Of a stretch of 64,000 bases of DNA, positions 45,461-58,499 are shown piece after piece; position 1 is the first letter of the stretch; each line of letters begins with the position of its first letter. Both the position numbers and the translations under genes were made by a program. The DNA is from Selaginella moellendorffii. Its lineage: Eukaryota; Streptophyta; Lycopodiopsida; Selaginellales; Selaginellaceae. A model generated the notes under the pieces. That model was not told the origin of the DNA and did no database searches. It saw only the letters and a program-made list of their open reading frames with translations. The stretch covers positions 476,096 through 540,095 of the forward strand of contig NW_003314284.1 in NCBI RefSeq assembly GCF_000143415.4. The letters run 5' to 3'.

Positions 45461-48400
45461 TCAGGATAGTAGTATCCACGCAATGCACTCCTTCAGCAAG
45501 TCGAATCCATAGTAAGTCGCAATATTCAAGAATACGTGGCTTTTGGACATGAACTCGGCCGGCTTTTCTACGCACTCGAAGCTGCCACCGCAGGAGCATT
45601 GCTCGGTGATATGTGCGGCTTTTATCTGTGCATAAAGATGTGATTTTGATTAGAGACGAGGCCAGTATTGGTCATAGAGAATTCTACCTGGCGGCACTTC
45701 ACGCACTTGAGGTCCTGCAGATGGTAAAGACGCTCTCTCTGCCGAACGATCTGGAGTAATGCATTCTCAATCCATTGGACGTTGTACATTTGTCCACATT
45801 GAGGAACTGTACAGTGCCAGTCCTTTTGAAGCAAGGCAGCATCCCGACACAAGTCGAGGTCTCGGCAGTCATTGCAGTAGCTGAATACAAAAGTTTTAAT
45901 CAGAAAGCTCACCAAGGAAAAGTACCTGCAAATGACGTTCGGAAGGGTAAACGATAGACAAGGGTCGTGGAATTGAGCCTCGGGTGCAAACTCCCTCACA
46001 TGAACCAGCCTAAGCAGGTTCTTTCTCATAACCTTCGAAGGAAAAAAGAACGTGAGCTCTATAAAGAAAAAGCACTAAAGAACATACAAACCTGAACAGA
46101 ATGCTGCACGCGGTGATCAAGGGACATTGCAGCATAAATATACTTGATGAACTCGAGAGCTGCGTCACCCAGAGCTAAATGAGAGCCAGCTAGATTCGGG
46201 AACTTGAAGTCGTCCGCGTCTCTGGAAGCCGTGAAGTGCCGTTGAATATCTCTTACGATTCTCAACAGCTTGTCTGTAAAATATGACTCAATCTGCACAA
46301 ATTTCAGATAGTGAAGGTCGTATCGAAATGCCAGACGAACCTGTTCTTTCAAAAATGATGTTTCCAGGGCGTCAGCGTCAGCAGCGGCGGCAACAGTCAC
46401 AGATTGGGTTGATGAGAAGGAAAATGATCTCGCTGCAATAGTTTCTTGCGCGTGTTTCCATGGGAGATAGATAAACTCCGACACCACGACGATGAAAAAC
46501 TCCTGAATAGCCTTCGGCAAATACTCGGCTATATTCCAGGATGAAACAATTTCAAATTCCTCAGAATTGTCTTCAGATGAAACTTTGGCTTGGATAGCGC
46601 CATAGTTGTACTGCACAGCAGATGTTACATGCAACAACAAGCAAGAAACCAATCATGATTTACCTGGTCCATGAATAAAATGGAATGCCAATAACGTTGA
46701 GGCTCAAGCTCAATCCACTCGAACATTTCTCTGCGAACAGAAGATTGTAGAAACGGAATCGCCGCGACTGGACACTAACCTGGTTTGCAGTGTTTTTAAA
46801 AGGTGATCACAGTAGTTTTTGGCAGCCTCAACGTTGTGTTTTCCTGTCCCGATTATGATTCGCGAAAAACTTCCATACACAATGGTAGCTCCAAGCTTTC
46901 GAAGTTCAGCCAGCAAAAGTGCATACACCTTCTGCATGACCTGCATTGATTATAGTTAGAATCTAAAATTTGCAGTTCCGAAGGAAAAAATTCACCTTAT
47001 GTAAAAGCCGGTGCAATGATGGATCATGAAGCTTCGACAGTGGACTGCAGCATAAAGTTAGAATAAGCATAAGAACTGTCAACGGCCGAAGCACCTGCAA
47101 AGCCATCTGTACAAGTTCTGCAAAAGAACATCGGCGAAAACGTTTGCAGAGGACATGGCATCGACTAACCACCCAGATACCATCTGTTTTAGAAGACCGA
47201 AAGCAGGCGCACAAGAATTGGTTTCATCCCAGGAACCTCCCACTTGACGAAGATTGGAACCAGTTGCATCAAGCTCAAAGCCTAGCAACGCTCCTCCTTC
47301 CAGCTCATTTACTTGAGTGCTCTTTAAAAGAGCATTGACTGCCAGATGATTTATCTACATCAAGGAAGAGAACATGTTGTCCGAGATGAAATTGGAAGAC
47401 GGAGTGTACCTTGAGCTCAATAGTAACACTTCTGTAAGCACCAGGATAGCACAAAGACGGTTGCTGAACCTGTTAAACAATCGCGTCAACACCAACAAGC
47501 CAATGGACTATTCTCGCACCACATCTGTAAAGCTTGGTTCGTCTTGTGGAACACCTCCAAGATCCGGTAAGCCATCATCAGATATCCACAAAACCTGCAG
47601 AAACATTAACTCAGGAACAAAAACGGATATGATAAGAGAAATACATGCTGATTGTCCTTCAGCACTCGTGCGTAAAATGCATCCGCAGTGAAAAGAATCC
47701 AGTCTGAGTCCAAATTGCCCAGCGGAACCTGAAATCATGTTTGTACACGATACACGAAATATAAAGACGTAAACTCACATGAGCGTATCGACAAAGTGCA
47801 ATTCTTTCCGAAAGCCAGGATGGTGAGGCAGCACAACGCTGCATCGCTAATTTTGCAGCTACTGGTTGCCATCCAAGAAGCTGTCCACAAGCGACTCACG
47901 TATATTTAGAAATGCTTCAGAAAAAACATAATGCCCACCTTATAGTCACTGTGACGTGAATTCCAAGGAACTTGAACTCGAGGAACCTCCAAAATAGCCG
48001 GAACAAGAGCCATAATGTTTTCCATGGACGGACATTCTACAATCGCCACGGCAGGCCTCCGAAACTGGTCCCTGCAGATGTTTTTTTTTAAGGATGAATA
48101 ACGGTATCCCAACGTACAAATAATCATGCAAAGTCCTTTGCAAACGCCTTCCAGCTTCAGCATATGTAGCCAAATATTCTATCTGCAGATTGAAAGCTTG
48201 TCAAAACAGTGCTGATCCTCAAAAACATACCTCGAAGTTAACGTCTGATGTATCTATGTTGAATTGTTCCATGACCGATGACTCTTGTGTCCGAAGTGCG
48301 TCGCGAAACTGCCTTTCTAACCAGTTTGTTGACACCTCCTTGTTGACTGACGGATTGACAATGATAACGAGAACTTTTGCGGCCAAAGGAGCATACAAGG

Positions 48401-51400
48401 CATAACAGCCACGGGGCTCAAATGCGCTGAAAAAAAACGATATGTCAGTTTAACAAGTTCATCAATAGCAATGTGTGCACCTGTGATATAAGTAGATAAA
48501 GGAGACGTCATCTGCCAGATAAGAGCACTCAGTAGTGGTCTTCATGTGCAATTCTTCTAGCGACCACCCTTCGTTTAAGCTCCGCTTTTGCGCTTTAACG
48601 TCAACAGAGCAAACACAGCCGAGTTGAAGAATGGCTTGAAGTATGAGAGGCAATCTAGTCTCGTAAACTCCCTGTTCACATCTCAAAACCTCACGAACTG
48701 CTTAGCAAACATTGAGCTTGTACCTCAACTTCTGGATCCGACAGATGAGCTACAACATCCTTTTTGGCCTGCTTGTACTGCTCTTCGTCCAAAATGACCT
48801 GTGCTCAAAAAAGGATTCAGATGATTAGCCACATAAAAGGGAAAAAAAAATTATCGTGCTATAACAGACCTCAATAAGATTAAAACAGGCTTTTCCGTGA
48901 GGTAGCACTCGGCTGACACGCTTTCCAGGATAATCTTCGGAAACTAAAGCACGCGTATTCAGGTAAAAAACTCGTGACACCTTTACGGGGACCTTGTACA
49001 TGGAACTACCAGCCACTACCCAAGCAATGAAATCTCCAGGCTTTTCAGTGGCCTCAAACTGCAAAACCTGAAATGCGCATCCAAAATGCGTGGTTCAGAG
49101 AGTTAAATTTCAAATTTAGTACCTCCCAATGTGACCGTGTTAATGAAGCCTCTCGATTCTGAAAAAATGTATTCACACTATTTCCCTTTTTTGACCTGTT
49201 CAATCTGTTGTCTGTGTGTCGAGGTTCAGGACCTTGTCTAATGTAGCAGCATATATATTATTTCTCATCGATTAAGAACCATGTAAAGTAAAAAGAAAAA
49301 AATACCTGAGACGCTTTCGTTTCTCACGAACATCTTTCCACTTTCTTTTTCGTTTATCGAGCCATGCTCCATAATCATCTCCATCAGAGGTGCAGAGAGG
49401 TTCTGTATTCGCTGTTGCAGCAGTTTCAACTTCAGCATTGAGCCCTTTCGAAGAGCAAGTTTCCTTGCCACCACATATATCCTCCAAGTCACCAACCAAA
49501 GCCTCATTGTCAACATCTGCGTTTGTTATGGGCTTAAAAGCATCAAATATGCTTTTTTGCCGATATTTGTCATCCTTTTCACGAACTCTCTTCCACAACC
49601 AGTCTGGATGACTAACTCTAGGAACAGGATTGGCTACCTGCATTTACATTTTTAGACTAAGTTGCTGTGAGAAGTGATTATTTACCTTCTGCATCGCAGC
49701 AGGAATTGTGATAATCTTTTGTATAGTGGACGCTAACCGTTGTCTGTAGTATGACCAATCGACTATAGAGCGAAAATCTGCATCAGCGGACACCTTGCAC
49801 CATTTTCTCAAGTATGCTCTCATAACCTCTGTAAAAGCGTTGTGTTAATAATCAAATAAACTTAGACACAGTTATACCAGCTTCAGTCTCAAATATAGCA
49901 ACGGGTACTGCACGTTCGCTAACAGGTGAGCCCTGAAATTTTCAAATTTAAGTCGCCGAGGAGCAGAATCGAACTTCTTTACCTGAGGATCCCGGGCAAC
50001 AATATAACGACAGCTCAGCCCCTTGTCCTTCACCATAGCTTCACCAAGAAAATCAGCTAGCCGCTTAGCCGTGGTGGTAGCACAGGATTTTTTATCGCCA
50101 TAATCGGCGAGAGACTTGCTCATTGTACTTGACTCCGATATGTAGTCAAGAAGCTCACTATCAGCCACATCTGCTCCTTGATTCTATCATTATTTAGAGA
50201 AAAGAGTTAAGTTACTTAGATCAGTTCAAGTATAAAAATGAAACCACCTCTAACATATCCAGCCACCTGTCAGCAACGGCCGCTACAGCGTCATAACATT
50301 CTTCGAGCGTACTACCTTGAAGAAATTTCTCGAAAACTTCTGCCTGTAAAAAGCACAACTGAAATATACGCATGAACATGAGCTACAGCGTACCTGAAAA
50401 ACCTTTATAAGTTTAAGTTCACCTCGCCGCTTTACTTCAAAGCCTTTTAGCTCGGCAAGTGTTCCGTCATCATTGAAGACCGCATAGCGCTTTTTAATAA
50501 GCACTCCCTCTTCTTTAGAGGCCGGGAGTATCATTGCCTAAAGAAGAAGTAAAGTTCAGCTTGCATAACTTAAACATGATTTACCTTATACGGTCCATCA
50601 ACCTCAAATTCAATTGAGCATTCGCTACTTGTTCGGTAAGTACGTTCCGTAGCGTCTGCCAGTGTCTACATTTCAAAGTTAAGGAAGTCGTGAGAACACA
50701 TGCGGATACCTGGTATTGATGGTTGGTGTTGTTTAACGCGACATCCACGTTAAGCATCACACATGGGTACGAAATCGGAAGTTTTTTATCTCTGATAGGA
50801 GGACTGTTAAGCGGCATAGAGATTTAGATACTCACTTTGTACGAAAAACAAAGTTTTCAGGAAAAGATGCTGGTAAAGCACACCAGATCCCGTCTGTATC
50901 CAGCTCCAACGGTTTTCCGATCTGTTCGACAAGTATCCGTGCATTTTGGATGATTTTTGCTCCTGTATATGTCACAATTCCTGCCATTTCCATAGAATAC
51001 CACCTTGCTCCTCTGGACACACAAACAAGCAGAATCAACCACGTTAATAGATGAATGCATAAAGCTTACTTTCTCATGACGTAGCCGTAAAATGAGTTAA
51101 GAATACACTTGTGTGCAAGTTGCAGTGAATCATATAAAACCACCATATCCTGAAGTTCAAAAGATTAGTACGTGTAGAAGACAACAAGTTAACGCAACTT
51201 GAGCTTCTTGAATTTTGATAGAATTCCCGCTTGACTTCGCCTCCGTCAATTTTCCCTTCCACACCTTATTAAGGGTTTTGTACTCGTATCTTCGGTCTCG
51301 AAAACTTACCAAAAGAAAAAAAAAACAAACAAACAAACAAAAAAATTAAATTGAGAAAAATCCAAAAGACAATATCTTCTACCTCCGAACTGTATCCACA

Positions 51401-54400
51401 TAAAAGGAATTTTCGCGCATGCACACTCCCGCTACCCGCTGTTCTGTTGTCGGTTTATCAAGTACTCGCTTATAAACCTGGGCAAAGCACATGTGACCCA
51501 AGGCATATAGAGGTGAATGCATACCTTTTGACAGTACTTCTTCAATCTGTCCCGCAGCTTAGATTGCTGCTCGTCTTTTGACAGATCACGAAAATACTGT
51601 GAAGGCTTCCCTTCTCCTGCTGTAAACATTTCGGACTCAATTTGGTTTTTCAGATGATAGTATTCACTTGAGAAGAAGTGTTAGACGTTAATCAAAATTG
51701 AAGAGACAAACTACCTTCTCTTGGTCATAAAGGATTCGCCTCTCCAAACCCATTGCATAGGACGCAAACACGTTTTTTCGGCTCGATTAAAATCGCAGGC
51801 CGCGCATGTTTCATCAGTCACAATTGAAGGCGGCTGTGGATAAACAACACGGGACACTGAGAACACTGAGAACAGAGACGAAATTTAATACTGACCTGAA
51901 GGCGATTAGTCAGTATAATATTAGGATACATGGCCGCCACGTCCAAGTGATATATTACAGGCTGCTCTTCCCTGTTGGGTACATCCCGTAGATTTTCAAG
52001 CTGCAAAAATGCAGACAATATAAACTGCCAAAGAAAGGAATACGCACCATTGACTTTATTTCTTTCTTAACTTCGTCGTAGTTGGTCACTTCCTGAGCAT
52101 TCATCTTCCCTTCTTTCTCTATGGCATACAAAAGGTCGCGATCCAGGTTGTCTACCAGCTTCTGTACCACAAAGATTAGCAACATGTTCACGACAAAGAA
52201 AGTAAAACTACTGACTTGGTATGCCTCGGGCACGAGTCGAAATCTAGTAGGAAGATCCGAACGAAAAACACCACTCTCAAGGCATTCAACATGGCCTCCA
52301 ATGTATGTCTCGCTATCCAGAAGTCTACCACTGTAAAACCGTTCCGGTTCTGACTTGTGTTTGTTCGGGCAGATAATGTTTCCTTTAAATGCCTGAGGAA
52401 AAAAGTTTAAACTAAATATTTGACGCTGTACTCAATGCTCATACCTGAACCATAAGAAGCATTTCACACAAAGTTCCACTACCCTTTCGTAACACTTCGT
52501 CCGGAGACATAGGTATGATAGTGGCAAGAGAGAAGATAAACGGATTAACGTATGTCATGTAAAGATAATACGTGGCGACGGCGTCTGAGACGGAATAAGC
52601 TGCCATTTTCTGCAACAGAGATCAGATCGTTTCTTTTGCACAAGTACAATGTACGCACCTGAGGTTGTTCGCTAGCGAAACGAACCATGTCTTCTGGATT
52701 GACTTCCAGAGGATCATATCCAAGCTTCGCCTTCGTCACAGCCTGAAAGCAGAGAACATAAGAAAGTGATAGTTATAAAGAAATTTAGAAGACCTTAAGA
52801 CCTTGGCTGCCCTGTGGAAGGTAGCTGTCACGTTTAACCCAAGCGAAGCAATCTAAGTGACAAGCGAATTTACTTAAACACTCTCCCTGCGCTGAATCAC
52901 AGGAAAAGCCGAGTTTCTGCAAGAAAACATGTCAGGAAATTTAAAAGTTTTTTGCAAACATACGTCGCGCATGCTTAATCCATGATGTTTGGCCCGCTCT
53001 TCAATAAAAGGCCAGTCAAAGAAGTCTCCGTTGTAGGTAACAAAGATGTTCGGTTTAATTTCACGCATATGGTCGAACCACCACTCTAGAAGTTCTTTCT
53101 GCAACAGAAAGAAGTTGTGAGTCAAGTGCACGTCTAATAATCAAAATACATACCTCCGAGGCTGCATTTCGAACCTTAAAATGTCCTTCAAACTCTGGCT
53201 TAGGAGTATATTCAATGTCGTCTATGTCTTCACTTACACACTGCCAAAAAATGTTCAGAAGACGGCATCATGAGCAACATAGCAAGTTACCTCTCTGTTG
53301 ATAATCAGATAACCCTGGCTATCGACCATATACGATATCATCATCACACTATCATAAGATGCATCTGGAAACTTCAACGGAAGTTTGGTTGCTTCAATAT
53401 CAAAAGCACATACGCGAGCCTCTGCTCGCTGAAGGAGATCGGGCCGTTTTTCCAACTTTGTCCTTGCTGCGTCTACGGTTACGACGTACCATTCTCCACA
53501 TCTGACATCTGGGCAGGTTTCAATAAAGAAACGAGATAATAAACTTTACCATTGTCTATTGCGAAGCGGACATGATACGGAACATCAAACTCGCGTATAT
53601 CTACAATGCATTCATTGTAGTCATAAACTTTCGATTTGTTTTGCTTCTCTGTGCTGCAAAGCATCCCACGTTAAATAGCAAAGAATTCTCCCGCAGCAAT
53701 TCAAAAAATATCAGGCAGCATACCTTAGCCCGTAAAGTACAGATTCATAAGCTTCGACCGCCTCCAGCTTCGCTTGATTGCGAGCCACGATTGGCATCAG
53801 GTCGCTTTTCACTTGCATGAGATCTTGGACTGTGTTGAAGCTGATTTTAATAAATCGCTTGCGCAGTCCAGAAAGGTGATTTTTCTGTAGCGAACGTGCA
53901 ACATACGTGAAATATTTCCTTAGCAAGTTGAAACTTTTACCAGGTCAAGATCTTCCTTTTCGACTATTTTCGTGTTTGAGATGAGTCCCTCAAAGCGCCT
54001 CCGAATATACGACTCTAGTTCAAGTTCCATACCAATCTGGCAAAACAAAACGAGCTGTAAGCGAAGTATTAAAGGACATATATGAGCTTACCTTCGCTCC
54101 TATGTAGAAATATGGAGCAAACTTCACACGGGTTTTAAAACCCGACCCATCCTGCATACGAATAAATTGCAGCGAAAACTAATCCAAGGCGAGAAAGAAA
54201 AAGAAACGAACAGGGAAGAATCCTGACCTGGCACAGAAAGCACAGATTTACACAGCTGAAAGTCTGATTGCCACATTCCTCGTCCTGGAATGACGACTGA
54301 AGAAGAAAAACCCAAAATTCAGCCGAGCCAACTAAGCAAAACGCTGCATTACCGGCGACATATTGAGAAGCCATCCAAGCTTTGGATCTCCTTCCGTGAA

Positions 54401-54580
54401 CAATCCAAACCCAAACTTCTCCTCCAGATCATCGTCATTTCCTCGAAAAACCCTAGATCTGCGACCGCCCCGACCGCCTCTGCCCTTACCTCTGCTGCCC
54501 CTTTCGCCATCGCGAGAGCTCTCAGGGCCCCGTCCCCGCGCCCCATGCCACATTCCGGGCCTGCGCCCTCGAGACGCCAT
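45461..54580 (-). CDS. DNA polymerase epsilon catalytic subunit (POL2 type)
   Basis: A 9.1-kb gene with several dozen short exons. The N-terminus is Arg/Gly-rich ([13 protein letters not shown]). Exonuclease motifs follow: [14 protein letters not shown] (about 53.4 kb) and [17 protein letters not shown] (about 53.0 kb). Polymerase motif A is [17 protein letters not shown] (about 51.9 kb), motif B region [18 protein letters not shown] (about 51.0 kb) and motif [19 protein letters not shown] (about 50.9 kb). The C-terminal half is the inactive second polymerase fold, ending in two cysteine-rich modules ([10 protein letters not shown] with CTVPQCG; CVKCRQ with CSCGG and FEC) that bind the B subunit and metal. 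It is the leading-strand replicase; Arabidopsis homologues are TIL1/ESD7. The exonuclease DIE is intact. An intron near 51310-51350 holds an A/CAAA tract. I did not trace every exon. Confidence 0.95.
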
Positions 54581-54670
54581 AGCTCGGCGCAAAGAAGAAT
54601 GCGCGGGAAAAATATAAAGGGTTTAGGGCTCTAGCTAAATCTTTAACACGTGGCACTAATTAACAGTTAA

Positions 54671-54752
54671 GCTGCTTTGGCCGAGTGGTTAAGGCGTGTG
54701 CCTGCTAAGTACATGGGATTTTCCCGCGAGAGTTCGAATCTCTCAGGCAACG
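54671..54752 (+). tRNA. tRNA-Ser(GCU)
   Basis: 82-nt class II tRNA with a long variable arm (GGGATTTTCCC type). The anticodon GCT lies in the loop after 'gtgtgcct', reading AGC/AGU serine codons. The A box (TGGCCGAGTGG) and B box (AGTTCGAATCT) are present and discriminator base G matches serine identity. The acceptor stem has one C-A mismatch at position 2 (GCTGCTT against AGGCAAC), where a T would pair. The sequence is followed after about 4 nt by a T run, a Pol III stop. It sits 91 bp upstream of the polymerase epsilon start, on the other strand. Confidence 0.95.
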
Positions 54753-54840
54753 TCCTTTTTTCATACTTACTATTTATTTGTAAAGGTTTTCCAGATGACT
54801 ATTTTTCAAGTATTTTCCTAGGGCAACTCATCGTTTCCAG

Positions 54841-57621
54841 ATGGTGTTGCAAGCACAATGGGTTCTTCCTCGAGATTGCGACGCTGCCATGGTAAGGAGG
54901 AGCTCAGGTAGCTAGATTCAAGCTTAATTTCGGTGGATCTCCAGGAAACGCTAGCACAGACTCTACTAGATCACGGCCAGGAGCATCTTTTCGAGGGTTG
55001 GCCAGAGCCGGGAATCGGCGACGATGACAAAGCGAGATTTTTCAATCAGGTACCACATTGGATGATTGAATCGACGTGGTTTGATTTATCTTTCTACTGA
55101 ATTGTAGGTGAAGAAGCTAGACGCGAACTATCCAGGCGGATTAGTGGCATACATTGACAATGCTCGAAAGCTACTGGCGGATTCTAAAGCCGGTAGAAAT
55201 CCTTTCGATGGCTATGTCCCATCGGTAAGAAAGTTTTCCTTTAATTTCCTTTCTCTCGTCTCGGTGTTGATGGAGAATTCTTATGTTGTCATAAGGTTCC
55301 TTCTGGCGAGCGTCTTTACTATGGAGACGAACGCTTTGTTCGTTTCGAAGAGGCCGGTGTTAAGGCAGCGTCTAACGCAGCGTTCGTGTTAGTTGCCGGT
55401 GGACTTGGTGAGCGTCTAGGCTATACTGGAATCAAGGTACAGTGGAAAAATAAAAAATACAAAGGAAAAATGCAAGAAAATAAAAAAGAAGTTGGATTTC
55501 TGATTGTATTTTCCCTGCAGGTAGCATTACCTTCCGAAACAACTACAGGAACCTGCTTTTTGGAACTCTACATCAAGAACATTTTGGCGCTACAGGAATT
55601 TTCCTCCGCTACACGTACGTGATTTCCTAACTTTCGGGACCATTTGAGCTGTTGCTTTTCCTTCAGGTCCAATTCCCTTTGTAATTATGACATCCGACGA
55701 CACTCACGCAATGACTGAAAAGCTTCTCAAGGAAAACAATTTCTTTGGAATGGATCCAAGCCAAGTAACTCTTCTGAAACAGGTAGAAGCACGTCTAGAG
55801 ACGTAGCATCTTCAAACTCATGCTTCCTTTCGCAGGAGAAAGTCGCGTGCTTGGCTGATAATTTTGCTAGATTAGCTCGGAATCCTTCTGACAAGTATTC
55901 TATCCAAGTACGCCACGACTCTAGCTCCTTTTCTTCGAAAACGCGCTAAAGCTTTGTTTTTTTTCTGTAGACGAAGCCGCACGGCCACGGAGACGTACAT
56001 GCTGTTCTTTACTCAAGCGGCATTCTTTCCAGATGGTAAGTAAAGGTCTGTCTCATAGTGCGTGACTTGAAAAAATCTTCTTGGAAGGAAACTGTCCGGA
56101 GTCAAGTGGCTTATATTTTTCCAGGACACAAACGGACTGCTGTTCAAGGTAACTCTCTTTGTTTTTATTCGACAAAGCGGCTCAATCTTCAGATGACATA
56201 GGCAATACCTGCGTCATTAGGCGTCAGTGTTACAAATGACCTGGACGTAAATTCTTTGGCTGTTCCACGTAAGGCAAAAGAGCCGATCGGAGGAATAGCT
56301 CGGCTGACACACACAAACGGTTTGAAAATTGCTGGTTTACAATCTGTTCGTGCTGACCGTGGAACAGGATCTGAAATGGTCATCAATGTCGAGTACAATC
56401 AACTTGATCCTTTGCTACGTAATACCGGATACGAAGACGGAGACGTAAATGACGAGACTGGATACTCTCCATATCCAGGAAACATCAACCAGGTAACTTT
56501 TACGTCGTCGAGGAATTTCCAGCCGATCTAATCACGCACATAACAGCTCGTGTTAAAGCTCGACTCTTATTTGGAGGAGCTCACCAAGACAAACGGCGCC
56601 ATCGTTGAGTTTGTCAATCCAAAGTACGTTCATGCATTTAGTGCAGGATTTTGTTTCGTGCTCAAACAGATCTCCGAAACAACAGATACAAAGATGCGGG
56701 CAGGGAAGAATTTAAATCCTCTACGAGGCTCGAGTGCATGATGCAAGACTATCCAAGAACATTGTCGCCTTCGGCAAAAGTTGGCTTCACGGTAACTTTT
56801 GTCACCTCTTTTGTATTTCGTCTACACTACTTTCTCGTCTACAGGTTATGGATACATGGCTGGCATATGCACCCGTGAAGAACAACCCGGAGGATGCTGC
56901 AAAGGTATCCATTTTTTTCAATTTGTTTACAGGGATTTAGATTTGTAAGACTCGCAGGTTCCGGAAGGAAATCCTAGACACAGTGCAACGACTGGCGAAA
57001 TGGCAATCTACAAAGCCAACAGCCTCATCTTGAAGAAGGTCTTTGATTCTTTCTTTCCTCTAGTTTTTCTATATCTCCAATGTTTACTCCTCAGGCTGGC
57101 GTGAAGATTGGGAGCCCCACAATCGAGACTTTCAACGGGCAAGAGGTGGAGGTGTGGCCGCGAGTGGTGTGGAGTCCGAGCTGGGGGCTTACGTCCTCGG
57201 ACGTGAAAAGAAAGATCTCTGGTTCTTGCGAGATCACGCAAAGATCCACTCTAGTCATTCGAGGCGCGAATGTGTCGTTCAAGGACCTCTACCTGGACGG
57301 TGCTCTTGTCATTGACGCGAGCAAGCACTCTGAGGTATGTTAACTCTCGTGAAAACTTGATTTATTACTCGTTTTTTCTTTGGCTTCTTGTGCCAGGTCG
57401 AGATCCACTCGATCAGAGTTGTCAACGATGGCTGGGAGTTTCAAAAGGTGGGCTCCAAAGACGTGTCAGTGCCTGAGCAATATAGAATCCGGGGATTTAT
57501 TACTAAGCAACTGGACCACAAGGAGCTGGAATTCGATCTTCCAGGGAGCTATTTAATCGCATGCGATGACACGGATGAGCTAAGCGGGCGAAGAGGCGAA
57601 GAGGCGAACGCCTTCGCTTAG
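54841..57621 (+). CDS. UDP-sugar pyrophosphorylase (USP)
   Basis: About 15 short exons; exon 1 is 54841-54891 (17 codons) and exon 2 starts at 54945. The enzyme makes UDP-glucose, UDP-galactose, UDP-glucuronate and other UDP-sugars from UTP and sugar 1-phosphates in the salvage pathway that feeds cell-wall synthesis. Hallmarks: the nucleotide-binding loop [92 protein letters not shown] and ECMMQDYP, in the order of Arabidopsis USP (At5g52560). The C-terminal beta-helix part has SLDGALVID-like [16 protein letters not shown] 48-nt stretch (56320-56367) has splice borders and no stop, and can be read through. Confidence 0.95.
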
Positions 57622-57722
57622 AAAACGAGAAATAAAAGCTTAATTATCTGCGCGCTTTGTACATAGCAAGTCGACGGTGCGTATTCGTGGTTCGATCATT
57701 CCTGCCAGAAAAATAATCCCAA

Positions 57723-58488
57723 TTATGGCAACAAAAGAAAACAATTTAAGCTTACAGCAAGTAGACAGGATTTTTCCATGATCTCGTTGGTTCCCGGGTT
57801 GACAACGATATCGCAACTAAGTTTCGCCTACAAGGAAGAACATCATTTAGGAAAAAAAAGCAAGATTTTTTACCTCTAAGTGAGGGTGGACGAGCAAAAA
57901 CTCCAAATTCCCGGAAAAGTTCATGTCCGTCTCTAGAGGCAATCTCCCCCTGGCGATATCCAAGAGTAAACTCCCAGCATTCACAAACACTCGCATGCCT
58001 TTGAGATCCATCACCCCGTCCACGGTGACAACTTTCAGCGCTGGGATCTCGCCGCCTTCCAAGACCACCCGGCCGAGCTTATCGCCCCGGTACCCGAGCT
58101 CCACCACAATCCTGTCGTAGCGCACACCAAAGTAATTGGGATTCCTCACAAGCAATTGGACTTGAAACTTCAAATCCAAATCCAGCCCCAAATCGTTGGA
58201 CCGCTGCTGCTGCTCAACGATCGCCCTCTTGAGGCTGTCCCAAGACATGCTCACAAGCTCCGTCTTCTGCACCTCGATCTTCACATCGCTCGGCCACAGC
58301 ATAAACGCCGTGAAGCCCAACACGAGAATTATCGGATACAAGACTGTGAAGCACTGGAAAGCGCAGCTCTTCGTCTTACTGGACTCGAGAACCGGAGGGC
58401 GACCATCCAGCGGCGCGTAGTAGTGATGGTGCACGACCGGGTAGCCGATCGCCTCGCCTCTGCCCTCCTCCTTCGTCATAGCGCCCAT
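57723..58488 (-). CDS. LEA_2 (NDR1/HIN1-like) membrane protein
   Basis: Exons 58488-57874 and 57827-57723 give 239 residues. A cytoplasmic N-terminus (VVHHHYYAPLDGRPP) leads to one hydrophobic segment (FTVLYPIILVLGFTAFMLWP). The LEA14-like beta-sandwich domain follows (VQLLVRNPNYFGVRYDRI, VELGYRGDKLG, GEIPALKVVTVDGVMDL), ending LSCDIVVNPGTNEIMEKSC. Proteins of this family sit in the plasma membrane or ER and are linked to stress and defence; no reaction is known. The last exon can also splice from 57745 or so to a 3' piece that would end near 57640, replacing the last residues. The true C-terminus is therefore uncertain. The start at 58488 is the first ATG in frame, with a telo-box (58489-58497) adjacent. 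Confidence 0.82.
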
Positions 58489-58499
58489 AAACCCTAGAA

